A stretch of DNA of 64,000 bases from Berberis thunbergii (Eukaryota; Streptophyta; Magnoliopsida; Ranunculales; Berberidaceae). The notes beneath the pieces are model-generated. The model saw only the letters and a program-made list of their open reading frames with translations, did not search any database and had not been told where the DNA came from. A program made the translations under genes and the position numbers. This document shows, in pieces, positions 55,024 through 64,000 of this stretch. The DNA lies in assembly GCA_003290165.1 (NCBI GenBank), contig QNQO01002048.1, positions 101,017 through 165,016 of the forward strand. Reading direction: 5' to 3'. Each line of letters opens with the position of its first letter. Position 1 is the stretch's first letter.

Positions 55024-55884
55024 TGTATCAGATTAATAAAAACGTGGGTGCAATTACAACCTGAAGTAATCAGAAAAGGAGAAAGTGAATTCAATCAATG
55101 TTACCACTAATTTTTATTTTTCTTCAGTTAAAATTTCCCATAACTCTTTATTTTTTTTTAGAGTTCTTGATGGAGCGAGAGCGAGCTAGATAGATTTGTG
55201 AAACAAGAACCAGTGAACAACTTTGTGATGAAACTGAGAGAGTTGAAAGGAAGAGCCAACTTACTTGGAAGAGTGATTCAAGCTTTCGCTCGCTCGCTCG
55301 TCTTCTGTTCTCTCTCTCTCTCGCTCGCTCGAATGCGAGGGTGTTGCTATTCACACCAGCACAACTACTCTGGGCTGCCCAAGACAAGAAGATATTGCAA
55401 AACTTCAGGCTTTCATGTGGGCTGGATAGTTAACCCAATTCGACTGACGAAGAGATCTAGTCTGTTAAAAAAAATATTTACAATACCAAAAAGGAGGAGT
55501 TAATAACATAGCCTTAATATTAGAAACAATAGGCTTTCACATCCATCTAAGGTTGGTACCGCTTTCCATCCTTGTCTCCTATATAATGGAGTTCAGTGTT
55601 CCACAGTATCCTAACACAAACCCTGATTCCCAATTTCTAGCTTGTATGAGTAACAATGTGGCTTCAGCGGCAAAACATTCCGCCATGTACACTGTCCAAA
55701 ACTTATATCCATGTGTCCATGTCTTGTTAAATAAACTACTCCAGGCTTTTTAAGAGACATTAGGAAAATTAGAAATTTTGGCTGAGGGCATTTATACCAC
55801 AAAAACATGAGCATACCATAGGAATTGTTCATGGGATGAGAAATCGTTATGGGTGTAAGATTTATTTATTTTGATTTCTTGGGA
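55024..55884. other. Upstream region of the minus-strand gene
   Basis: Presumed leader and promoter on the minus strand, with a (CTCG)n and (TCTC)n run at 55309-55331. No other gene recognised. Confidence 0.45.
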
Positions 55885-56470
55885 CTAAGGACTATGAATT
55901 CGCGAAATTTTGTTTTCTGAGATCTCGAAATTTAAAGTACTGAAATCAAAAAGACGGAGAAGTACATCCTTTCTATGAGTTATTTCTATTTTTTCGTAAA
56001 TTTCGGCATTTCGTGTAAACCCTAAAAAGTTATGAAGCAAATTACATTTTTCCAAGCCGAAATATTTCGTATTTTTTTGTAGATTCGACATTTTTGTGTA
56101 AAACCCAAAAATTATGAAGAAAATTGCACGTGTATGAATACTTGTGGTACTCAGACTTCATTTAATGTATTTAATGTGTTTATTAAGTTAATTTACTTGT
56201 ATCTTACTAATTAACATATTTATATATGTTTAATGTATTCTTAAAAATTTTACATTTTCTAAAATCAGAGTAACGAAATTAACTCTAACAGAAATTCTAA
56301 ATGACGAGGAAACAGGCGAGGGAGGGGGTGCAACCCTCCATCCCCCTCGAGATGCATGATGGCACACATCTCAAGGGAAATAGAGGGTTGCACCCCCTCC
56401 CTCGCTCGTTTTCTCGACAACAGGAAGGGTTCTAACTCTAAAGACGAAATCATAATCCTTGCTTGGGACA
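55885..56470. repeat. GAAATTTCG-rich repeat, paralog of 26.2-26.8 kb
   Basis: It shares ordered words with 26230-26805 and is interrupted by the foldback MITE at 56289-56432. Confidence 0.7.
56289..56432. mobile_element. Foldback MITE, 144 bp, with 9-bp target duplication
   Basis: Ends CAGAAATTCTAAATGACGAG and, inverted, GAACCCTTCC. The arms GCGAGGGAGGGGGTGCAACC and their complement form a hairpin. TAACTCTAA is repeated at 56280-56288 and 56433-56441. The related site at 26757-26800 reads GAAATTAACTTAAAA then ACGAAATCACAAT with no insert. Confidence 0.93.
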
Positions 56471-56734
56471 TCCAAGGCCCAACAACCATTAAAAAAATAC
56501 CTTTTTTGTTTTGCCACAACATTCAGTGGGTAGCATCCGGTCCTTATCCTTTACCAAAAAAAAATATATATATTGTCCTCATCATTATTTATTTATTTAT
56601 TTTGGAGTCTCTTGACATCCAAGGTCCAATAACCATTAAAAAAGATCTTTTGCTGCAATGTTCAAGTGGGTAGCATCCTGGGATCGAGGGGGCTCATGCG
56701 CACGAAGCACAGGATTCCTCATATGCATCAATTT

Positions 56735-57659
56735 GAGCCGTTAGACATTGTTAGTGACCGTGATGCTCGCTTCACAGGAAAGTTCTGAAAGGAGTTGTTC
56801 AAGCTCTTGGGATCCAAACTTAATATGTCGACAAGCCAACATCCCCAATCTGACAGACAGACTAAGCGCTTTAACTCTATGCTCAAAGAATACATTCGTC
56901 ATTTTGTAAGTGCAAATCGGAAAAATTGGGTGGACTACTTGATGTTGCACAATTCTGTTTCAACTTACAAAAGAGCTCAGCTACTCACTCCAGCCCCTTT
57001 CAGTTAGTCACTGGTCAGCAACCATTGACACCACATACAGTGCTTACCGGATACCAAGGACCAAGCCCATGAGCTCTTGAATTTGTCAAAGCCTGGCAGA
57101 AAAACATTGAAGTTGCTCGAACCTATCTTGAGAAAGCCTCCTGTCACATGAAGAAATGGGCCGACAAAAAACGACGGATTGATCATTTTAAAGTCGGGGA
57201 CTTGGTATTGGTGAAGCTAGATATGTTCAACAAGTATAAACGGACAGCTAGAGCACACAACAATCTGTTTCGCAAGTATGAGGGATCGGTACAGATTATT
57301 GAGAAAGTAGGTAAAGTCTCCTATTGCGTCAAGTTACCACATTGGCTCTATTTCACCCATCATGTCTTCCATGCAAGTAACTTGAAGTCCTACTATGCAG
57401 ATGCCACTGATCCCACAAGAAATGTATCTACCCGAGCATTTGCCTAAGCATCCTACTAAGCCAGATCGAGAAGTGGAAGAAATCTTAGCTGACTGCCTCA
57501 TCAACAACACAGGCCCGGATAGAGAGTATTTGGTCAAGTGGCAGGATGAGCCTCCTTCAGAGATCAGTTGGGAGCCAGTCGAGCATCTGCTGCCGTACCT
57601 TTCAAAACTGGAAGAGTACTTGGAAAAGTTCGCTGCGAGGGCGTCAGCGAATTGAGTGT
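56735..57659 (+). pseudogene. Ty3/gypsy integrase C-terminus with chromodomain, decayed
   Basis: Reads IVSDRDARFTGKF, with the second catalytic Asp of the integrase core, then a TGA where Trp is normal, then LNMSTSQHPQSDRQTKRFN. After a frameshift near 57000 follow KKWADKKRRIDHFKVGDLVL and a GKVSYCVKLP block. A further shift leads to EVEEILADCLINN and REYLVKWQDEPPSEISWEP, a chromodomain, with a stop at 57655. This order is that of chromovirus gypsy elements. At least one stop and two shifts kill it. The upstream reverse transcriptase is absent. Confidence 0.9.
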
Positions 57660-57666
57660 GGGAGAG

Positions 57667-58020
57667 TGTCAGGACTAGTACTGTTGGTCAGGGAATCAAC
57701 GTCAGAGGCCTTTTAAGACTTTCCTAATGGTCTCAAAACTTAATGTTCCCTTTTGAAAGTGCCCAAATGCTTAGCATCTATATTATAGGGGGAAGGTTTG
57801 AGCTCTTGACTATGAGGACGTGTTGTTTCCATTGCATAGTCGACCCAGACTGTACCGCTAGCATTTTATTGTTTTCTTTGCATTGCTTTTCAACTTCAAA
57901 CTTGTATTTCCATCGATCGATAGCATCGAACTAGTCTTGAGCAACGTGCTTTCGAATGTTCCTCCCCATTGTAATCTATTGAATGCTAATGAAAGCTTTT
58001 GTTGACTATTATGCATCGTT
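57667..58020 (+). mobile_element. Probable 3' LTR of the chromovirus remnant
   Basis: A purine-rich GTGTGGGAGAG tract precedes TGTCAGGACTAG, the expected polypurine tract and LTR start just after the chromodomain stop. The right border is uncertain and no 5' LTR was found. Confidence 0.55.
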
Positions 58021-58365
58021 ATATTGTCTACAGATTGATATTGTGCATTCTCAAGTTAATATTTGTGTCCGTCAAAGTAATTACTCATAGGCTTACTAGT
58101 GAATTGGATAGCTAGTGCCGCACGGATTGCTAGTCCATGACAGCAATTACCATAAAGCAGACATTGAAATGCACTAAAGAGTATCACAAAAGCAAGAAAG
58201 AATTATTCTAAACAATTTATCAATTTCTTTACCTATTTATGCATTCAATTCCCTGACTACAATTTCTGAAAATCGTTGCTGTCTTTTTATGCACTAATAT
58301 TTTTTTATCAGTTAAGTTGTTGTTGGCTAAGTTATTGATATAAAAATAATTTTATTTAAAAAAAA

Positions 58366-59280
58366 ATCAATTAGCGATGGCCTAGAACCGTCGCTAAATT
58401 CTTTAGTGTTTAATTTTTTTTTCAAAAAAACCAATTAGCCACGGTTTTTTGCCGTCGTTAATAAAAAATCTAAAACTTAGCCACGGTAAATTTCCGTAGC
58501 TAAATTATTTAGTGTTTAATTTTTTTTTCAAAAAACCAATTAGCCATGGTTTTCGCCGTGACTAATAAAAAAATCTAAAATTTAGCAATGGTAAATTGTT
58601 GTAGCAAAATTCTTTAGTGTTTAATTTTTTTTCAAAAAACCAATTAGCCACGGTTGTTTGCGTTGCTAATAAAAAAAAAACTTAGCCACGGTTTTTTGCT
58701 GTAGCTAAATTATTTAGTGTTTAATTTTTTTTTTCCAAAAAAACCAATTAGCCACGGTTTTTTGCCGTCGCTAATTGTTTTTAATATATATATATTTTTT
58801 TATTTGTAAACCTTAGCGACGGCACTTCTGTAAAAACTTAATTCAAATGCTTTTAGTGTTTAATATTTTTTCCAAAAAAACCAATTAGCCATGATTTTTT
58901 GCCGTCGCTAATTGTTTTTTTATATATTTAAAAAATCCATTAGACCGTAGCTAATGAATTTTATTTGTAAAATCTAGCGACGATTTTTTTGCCGTCGCTA
59001 AATGTTATATATATATATAAATCCATTAGCTATGGTATGCTATCGTAGCTAATTATTTTTATTTGTAAATCTTAGCGACGGCTTAAATTACCGTCGCTAA
59101 TACAAGAATTAGCGATAGTTTAAGCCGTCGCTAAATATTTTGCGATGGATTTTTATAATTATGGGTTGAAATAGTATCGAAAGCAATTAGTGACGGTTTT
59201 TGCCGTCACTATCGTATAATTAGCGTCGTTATCAAAAAACCGTCGCTAGTTTCCGTAGCTATTAAAGTTTTTTTGTAGTG
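58366..59280. mobile_element. CACTA right end, GCGACGG subterminal repeats (copy 1)
   Basis: Dozens of inverted pairs of the type TTAGCCACGG...CCGTCGCTAA, spaced by TTTAGTGTTTAATTTTTT segments, end in TTTTTTTGTAGTG at 59280. It uses the same vocabulary as 4858-5161. The long array of inverted sites is where a CACTA transposase would bind. Confidence 0.85.
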
Positions 59281-59514
59281 AACATAAAAAAGGAAATTAA
59301 ACAAACAATCTAGATCTACCCATATGTTTTTAAAAATTAAGAAGCATAACAATAACATAGGTACACAAAACAAATCATTTTTATCTACCAACAGTCCGAT
59401 CACAAAAAACTTTTGGTGAAAAATTAATTATCATTATGACTTGCATTGAAATAATACTGATATATGAATAGAATATAATAATGAGTAGTGAAATTAAAAT
59501 TAAAATCTACCCTG

Positions 59515-59575
59515 TGACCTGATACCATCCGTCACTGCTCAACCACTGAGTCATCATACCTTTGGCCAAAATGAA
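59515..59575 (-). other. tRNA-like A-box segment, possible SINE head
   Basis: The minus strand reads TGACTCAGTGGTTGAGCA followed by GGTATCAGGTCACAGGG, resembling A-box and approach-to-B-box sequence of tRNA-derived SINEs. Its copy lies at 62990. No clear B box follows. Confidence 0.3.
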
Positions 59576-59766
59576 TACCCTTGTTATTGATAAATGCAAC
59601 AATCTATAATTGCATTCATAAGTTATTTATTGTGTAAGAATTAATTCAAATGTTTTTTATTTCTCTATGCACTCTTCATTCGCATTGATCTAGTGGGAAA
59701 AGATAATTTATTTATTTTTACTTTATGTATAATTGTTACTGTATTTGGTAACAGTTTTTTTTCCAG

Positions 59767-59899
59767 AACACGAGCTTCTTCTTGACATGCTTCTGGAGAA
59801 TGTCTCTGATGATGAGGAACCTGCTTTTATTTTCAAAAAATAGAACCATCAAAGGCAAAAATTTACAGATTCTCAAACATTCTCAACAGACTACTAAAG
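59767..59899 (+). pseudogene. Degenerate RRM exon, CELF/BRUNO-like
   Basis: After a TTCCAG acceptor it reads EHELLLDMLLENVSDDEE, a decayed version of the EYELSVGMLPKDVSDAEV exon found 200 bp downstream. It is a tandemly duplicated exon with stops. The copy at 63240 is similar. Confidence 0.6.
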
Positions 59900-59973
59900 G
59901 TATTCAGGTCTTATTCTTGGATTTTATATTGTTCTAAGAATACCACCTTTATAAGTCCTGCAATGTTTTCCAG

Positions 59974-60574
59974 AATACGAGCTTTCTGTTGGCATGCTTC
60001 CAAAGGATGTCTCTGATGCTGAGGTGTCCTACCTTATTTTCTAAATATGGAACCATCAAAGAGTTGCAGATTCCCAAAGATTCTCAAGAAGACTAGCATA
60101 GGTTCTGTGGTTCAGGTCTTATTCATTGTTACTTGAAGGGACAAAGAAATCTATTAAATATTGTGTAGTTATAGTGTAAAATTGTATTAATTTATTTTAT
60201 TTGAAGGTTAAATGGTTCAAATAACAAAAAGAAAGAAAAAAAGTTCATGGTGAAATAGATATATATATATATATATTTCATTATCTATCTTGAATCATTG
60301 TAAATCCAATAAGCTGCATTGCAGATAATTAATTCGTTACTTAATTAGAGTATTGGACTAATGCTAAGATTTTTATATTGTTCTAAGAATATTGCATCAT
60401 TTACTCATGAATTGGATAACGTAGTATTGAATATTACCATTTTCTATAAAACAGACATATGATTGGTTGTGTTTTGTTTCAATTAATAAGATAGGATGTG
60501 CCTTCTTAAAATATGAAACTGAAAAGCATGCGGCTGCAGCCTTAAAGGCTATCAATGGGAACCATAAGATAAAG
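59974..60574 (+). pseudogene. CELF/BRUNO-like RNA-binding protein RRM fragment, copy 1
   Basis: Exon 59974-60101 encodes EYELSVGMLPKDVSDAEVS and then, after a 1-base insertion, the FSKYGTIKELQIPKDSQE type block, with another inserted base near 60089. Exon 60495-60574 encodes GCAFLKYETEKHAAAALKAI and NGNHKIK up to a GTTCGT donor. These are the two halves of an RRM of plant BRN1/BRN2-like proteins, which bind mRNAs for decay. GCAFLKYE is the RNP1 motif. Two frameshifts make this copy non-functional. Confidence 0.8.
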
Positions 60575-60712
60575 GTTCGTGTGATATATTTTTATTTGTT
60601 TTCAAGATTTCTTGGTTGAAAATTTTATTTCAAATCCTAGCATGTCGTCTTGACTTCTGATAAAATTCATTTACAAATAACAAGCGGAGAGAAATGTATG
60701 GTCTTTTTTATT

Positions 60713-60788
60713 TTTTGAGGAAAGTGAACAAAATACAAAAGGAATCATTCCTATATCAAGGAATGCCAAGATACCATGAAAGTGTCAC
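60713..60788 (-). pseudogene. LINE 3' end fragment
   Basis: CTATATCAAGGAATGCCAAG and the surrounding 70 bp match the LINE tail at 37990-38105, beginning from a T-rich run. This is a second insertion of the same LINE family, severely 5' truncated. Confidence 0.65.
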
Positions 60789-60879
60789 GCGGATCGGTGA
60801 CGTGTTTTTTTTTTAGCTAAATTTTTTGGCCATTATTGACGGTTGAGATGAGGTTTCACGCGGATCGGTGACGTGTTTT

Positions 60880-61375
60880 TTTTTAAACAATTAGCGAAGG
60901 TTTCTTGCCGTAGCTAAATTCTTTAGTGTATAATTAAAAAAAAAAATCAGTTAGCAACGGTTTACTACCGTTGCTAATTAAAAAAAATCTAAAACTTAGC
61001 CACGATTCATCGCCGTAGCTAAATTCTTTAGTGGATAATTTTTTTTTCAAAAAACCAATTAGCAACGGTTTTTTGCCATCGCTAATAAAAAAATCTAAAA
61101 CTTAGCCACGGTTTTTTGCCCTAGCTAAATTCTTTAGTGCATAATTTTTTTTTTCAAAAAAACAATTAGCGACAGTGTTTTGCCGTCGCTAATAAAAAAT
61201 AGTATTATTTTTTAAAAAAAGAATTAGCGACTGTGTTTTGCCGTCGCTAATATAAAAATAAAGTTATTTTTTAAAAAAATATTTAAAATAATGTTATTTT
61301 AAAAAAAATCAATTAGCGACGGTCTTTTACCGTCGCTAATATAAAAATAATGTCAATTTAAAAAAAATTAGCGAG
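60880..61375. mobile_element. CACTA subterminal cluster without a terminus
   Basis: The same inverted GCGACGG, CCGTAGC and CCGTCGCTAA motifs as the neighbouring clusters, but no CACTA or TAGTG end. Just upstream the motif CACGCGGATCGGTGACGTG is duplicated (60788 and 60860). It could be the damaged left end of an element whose right end is at 62756. Confidence 0.65.
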
Positions 61376-61959
61376 TAGCAAATAATTCATATAAATTTGT
61401 ATTTAAAAATAATTAATGACATACTAACCAGGTACCCAACTTTTCTTCTGACATTTTTTCATATAAATTTGTATTTAAAAATAATTCATGTGATGTATCT
61501 GTCCTTTTCTAAGAGCAACCACTGATAATACCAATGAGTGAATGACTTTGTTCAAGAAATCTTGATTGGTTTAACATACATAGATCATCTCAATTATTAC
61601 AAGATTGAAAGTTGATTGAGTGGGGAGTCAGAAGGTGTGCCCATGAATGACTGACCAAGACTAAACTAAAACCAAGCTAGACTCGCCTCAAGATCAAATT
61701 TCGAGTTAAGAGGTTGGTTCAGACTAGGCAATTACCATAAAGCAGACATTGAAATGCATTAAAGAGTATCACAAAAGCAAAAAAGAATTATTCTAAACAA
61801 TTTATCAATTTCTTTACCTATTTATGCATTTGATTCCCCTGACTACAATTTTTGAAAATCGTTGCTGTATTTTTATGCACTAATATCTTTTTATCAGTTA
61901 AGTTGTCGTTGGCTAAGTTATTGATATAAAAATAATGTTATTTAAAAAAAATCAATTAG

Positions 61960-62403
61960 CGACTGTACTAGGCCGTCACTAAATTCTTTAGTGTTTAATT
62001 TTTTTTTTCAAAAAAACCAATTAGCCACGGTGTTTTGCCGTCGCAAATAAAAAAAACTAAATCTTAGCCACAGTAAATTGTCATAGCTAAATTCTTTAGT
62101 GTTTAATTTTTTTTTTCAAAAAAACCAATTAGCCACGGTTTTTCACCGTCGCTAATAAAAAAATATAAAACTTAGGAACGGTAAATTGCCGTAGCTAAAT
62201 TCATTAGTGTTTAATTTTTTTTTCCAAAAAAACCAATTAGCCATGGTTTTTTGTCATCGCTAATTTTTTATTATATATATATATATATTATTTGTAAACC
62301 TTAGCGACGACACTTGTGTAAGAACTTAATTCAATTGCTTTTTAGTGTTTAATTTTTTTATCCAAAAAAACCAATTAGCCACGGTTTTTTGCCGTCTCTA
62401 ATT

Positions 62404-62456
<53 letters not shown>

Positions 62457-62756
62457 TTAAATCCATTAGCTAATGAATTTTATTTGTAAAACCTAGCGAC
62501 GGTTTTTTGCCGTAGCTAAATGTTTATATATATATATTAAATCCATTAGCTACGGTATGTTATCGTTGCTAATTATTTTTATTTGTAAATCTTAGCGACG
62601 GCTAAATTACCGTCGCTAATACAAGAATTAGTGACAGTTTTAAGGCGTGTCTAAATATTTTGCGACGGATTTTTTGCCGTCGCTAATCATATAATTAGCG
62701 ATGGTATCAAAAAACCGTCGCTAGTTTCCGTAGCTATTAAGGTTTTTTTTGTAGTG
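61960..62756. mobile_element. CACTA right end, GCGACGG subterminal repeats (copy 2)
   Basis: A counterpart of 58366-59280, ending TTTTTTTTGTAGTG at 62756 and followed by the same AACATAAAAA flank. The shared flank shows the two ends arose by duplication, not by two insertions. A TA and T-run microsatellite interrupts it at 62406-62459. Confidence 0.85.
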
Positions 62757-63239
62757 AACATAAAAAGGAAATTAAACAAACAATCTAGATCAACCCATAT
62801 GTTTCAAAATTAAGAAGCATAACAATAACATGGGTAGACAAAACAAATCATTTTTATCTACCAACAGTCTGATCACAAATTTTTTTTGATGAAAATTTAA
62901 TTATCATTATGACTTGCATTGAAAATAATACCGATATATGAATAGAATATAATAATGAGTAGTGACATTAAAATTAAAATCTACTCTGTGACCTGATACC
63001 ATCCGTCACTGCTCAACCACTGAGTTATCACACCTTTGGCCAGAATGAATACCCTTGTTATTGATAAAATGCAAAAATCTATAATTGCATTCATAAGTTA
63101 TTTATTGTGTAAGAACTTAAGTCAAATGCTTTTTATTTCTCTTGGCACTCTTCATTGGCATTGATCTAGTGGGAAAAGATAATTACTTTTTTTTTACTTT
63201 ATGTATAATTGTACTGTATTTGGTAACATTTTTTTCCAG

Positions 63240-63362
63240 AACACGAGCTTCTTTTTGACATGCTTCTGGAGAATGTCTCTGATGATGAGGAGCCTTCTTA
63301 TTTTCAAAAAATAGAACCATCAAAGGCAAAGATTTACAGATTCTCAAACATTCTCAGCAGAC
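63240..63362 (+). pseudogene. Degenerate RRM exon, copy 2
   Basis: The counterpart of 59767-59899 (EHELLFDMLLENVSDDEE), with stops. It lies 80 bp before the better preserved exon. Confidence 0.55.
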
Positions 63363-63442
63363 TACTAAGGTTTTAGGTCTTATTCTTGGATTTTATATTG
63401 TTCTAAGAATACCACCTTTATAAGTCCTGCAATGTTTTCCAG

Positions 63443-64000
63443 AATACGAGCTTTCTGTTGGCATGCTTCCAAAGTATGTCTCTGATGCTGAGGTGTCTAC
63501 CTTATTTTCTAAATACGGAACCATCGAAGAGTTGCAGATTCCCAAAGATTCTCAAGAGACTAGCATAGGTTATGTGGTTCAGGTCTTATTCATAGTTACT
63601 TGCAAGGACAAATAAATTTATTAAATATTGTGTAGTTATAGTGTAAATATTGTATTAATTTTATTTTATTTGAAGGTTAAATGGTTCAAATAACTAAAAA
63701 GAAAAAAAAAGTTCATGGTGAAAATAGATATATATTTCATTATCTATCTTGAATCATTGTAAATCTAATAAGTTGCATTGTAGATAATTAATTCGTTACT
63801 TAATTAAAGTATTGACTAATGCTAAGATTTTATATTGTTCTAAAAATATTGCACCATTTACTCATGAATTGGATAATGTAGTATTGAATATTATCATTTT
63901 CTATAAAACAGACACATGATTGGTTGTGTTTTGTCTCAATTAAGGACAGGTTGTGCCTTCTTAAAGTATGAAACTGAAAAGCAGGCGGCTGTAGCCTTAA
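63443..64000 (+). pseudogene. CELF/BRUNO-like RRM fragment, copy 2, frame open, cut by window end
   Basis: Exon 63443-63568 reads YELSVGMLPKYVSDAEVSTL, FSKYGTIEELQIPKDSQE and TSI without any frameshift. It joins in phase (ATA G|GT TGT) to the exon from 63950, GCAFLKYETEKQAAVAL, which continues past 64000. The RNP1 motif and splice borders are intact. This could belong to a live gene further right, or be a better preserved fragment; the duplicated decayed exon just upstream favours a fragment. In plant BRN-like proteins this type of RRM is followed by a linker and a third RRM. Confidence 0.75.

Larger units (their letters stand above)
58144..61728. repeat. Tandem duplication of about 3.5 kb, copy 1
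   Basis: CAATTACCATAAAGCAGACA begins at 58144 and again at 61729. The order CACTA cluster, TAGTG end, AAC flank and RNA-binding-protein exons is the same in both. Copy 1 additionally ends with a LINE 3' fragment (60713-60788) and a further cluster (60880-61375). Confidence 0.85.
61729..64000. repeat. Tandem duplication of about 3.5 kb, copy 2 (runs off the window)
   Basis: Repeats copy 1 from 58144 with small differences. It is cut by the window end inside the RRM exon. Confidence 0.85.

Noticed and set aside
58366..62756. Regularly spaced short repeats that could be mistaken for a CRISPR-like array
   Set aside because: This is plant nuclear DNA. The repeats occur in both orientations, vary in sequence and end in TAGTG, which fits CACTA subterminal motifs.

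Overview
This is nuclear DNA of a flowering plant, most likely a eudicot with a transposon-rich genome. The evidence is split genes with GT-AG introns, a coiled-coil NB-ARC-LRR resistance gene, a plant-type homocysteine S-methyltransferase, and many nested plant transposon families (hAT, CACTA, Mutator-like MITEs, Ty3/gypsy, LINE). I cannot name the species. All calls come from reading the sequence; no database search was possible.

Layout. 0-5.2 kb: a 76-bp tandem repeat, a TIR element with GCCTAGGC-rich ends, a deleted DNA ligase 6-like pseudogene (3894-4477) and a CACTA transposon end (to 5161). 5.2-11.1 kb: a foldback MITE, a complete hAT element (7817-8408), a decayed gypsy reverse transcriptase on the minus strand, and a plus-strand gypsy chromodomain followed by an LTR-like sequence. 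11.1-16 kb: an intact single-exon CC-NB-ARC-LRR gene whose TATA box lies in that LTR-like sequence, then a small decayed copy of its 3' end. 16.2-19 kb: a gene, probably broken, for a protein with an RNase H1-type hybrid-binding domain and a C-terminal membrane segment. 19-43 kb: almost entirely repeats. These include a hAT element holding a tRNA-Ser-like sequence, several foldback MITEs, a tandem array of CACTA-end units at 27.7-34.3 kb, LINE 3' ends, and a 1.7-kb TIR element.

43.5-47 kb: an intact seven-exon homocysteine S-methyltransferase gene. 48.1-55.0 kb: a two-exon minus-strand gene for a small Ser/Asp-rich, charged coiled-coil protein. Its 6.4-kb intron holds a sulfotransferase fragment, two hAT-like elements with target-site duplications, and a laccase exon carried inside one of those hAT elements. 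56.3-58 kb: a foldback MITE, then a decayed gypsy integrase and chromodomain followed by an LTR-like sequence. 58.1-64 kb: two tandem copies of a roughly 3.5-kb unit holding a CACTA end and exon fragments of a CELF/BRUNO-like RNA-binding protein.

The host genes do not form a pathway. The clearest themes are gene-fragment capture and duplication by DNA transposons, several insertions whose empty site survives in a related repeat within the same window, and a resistance gene apparently driven from retrotransposon-derived sequence.
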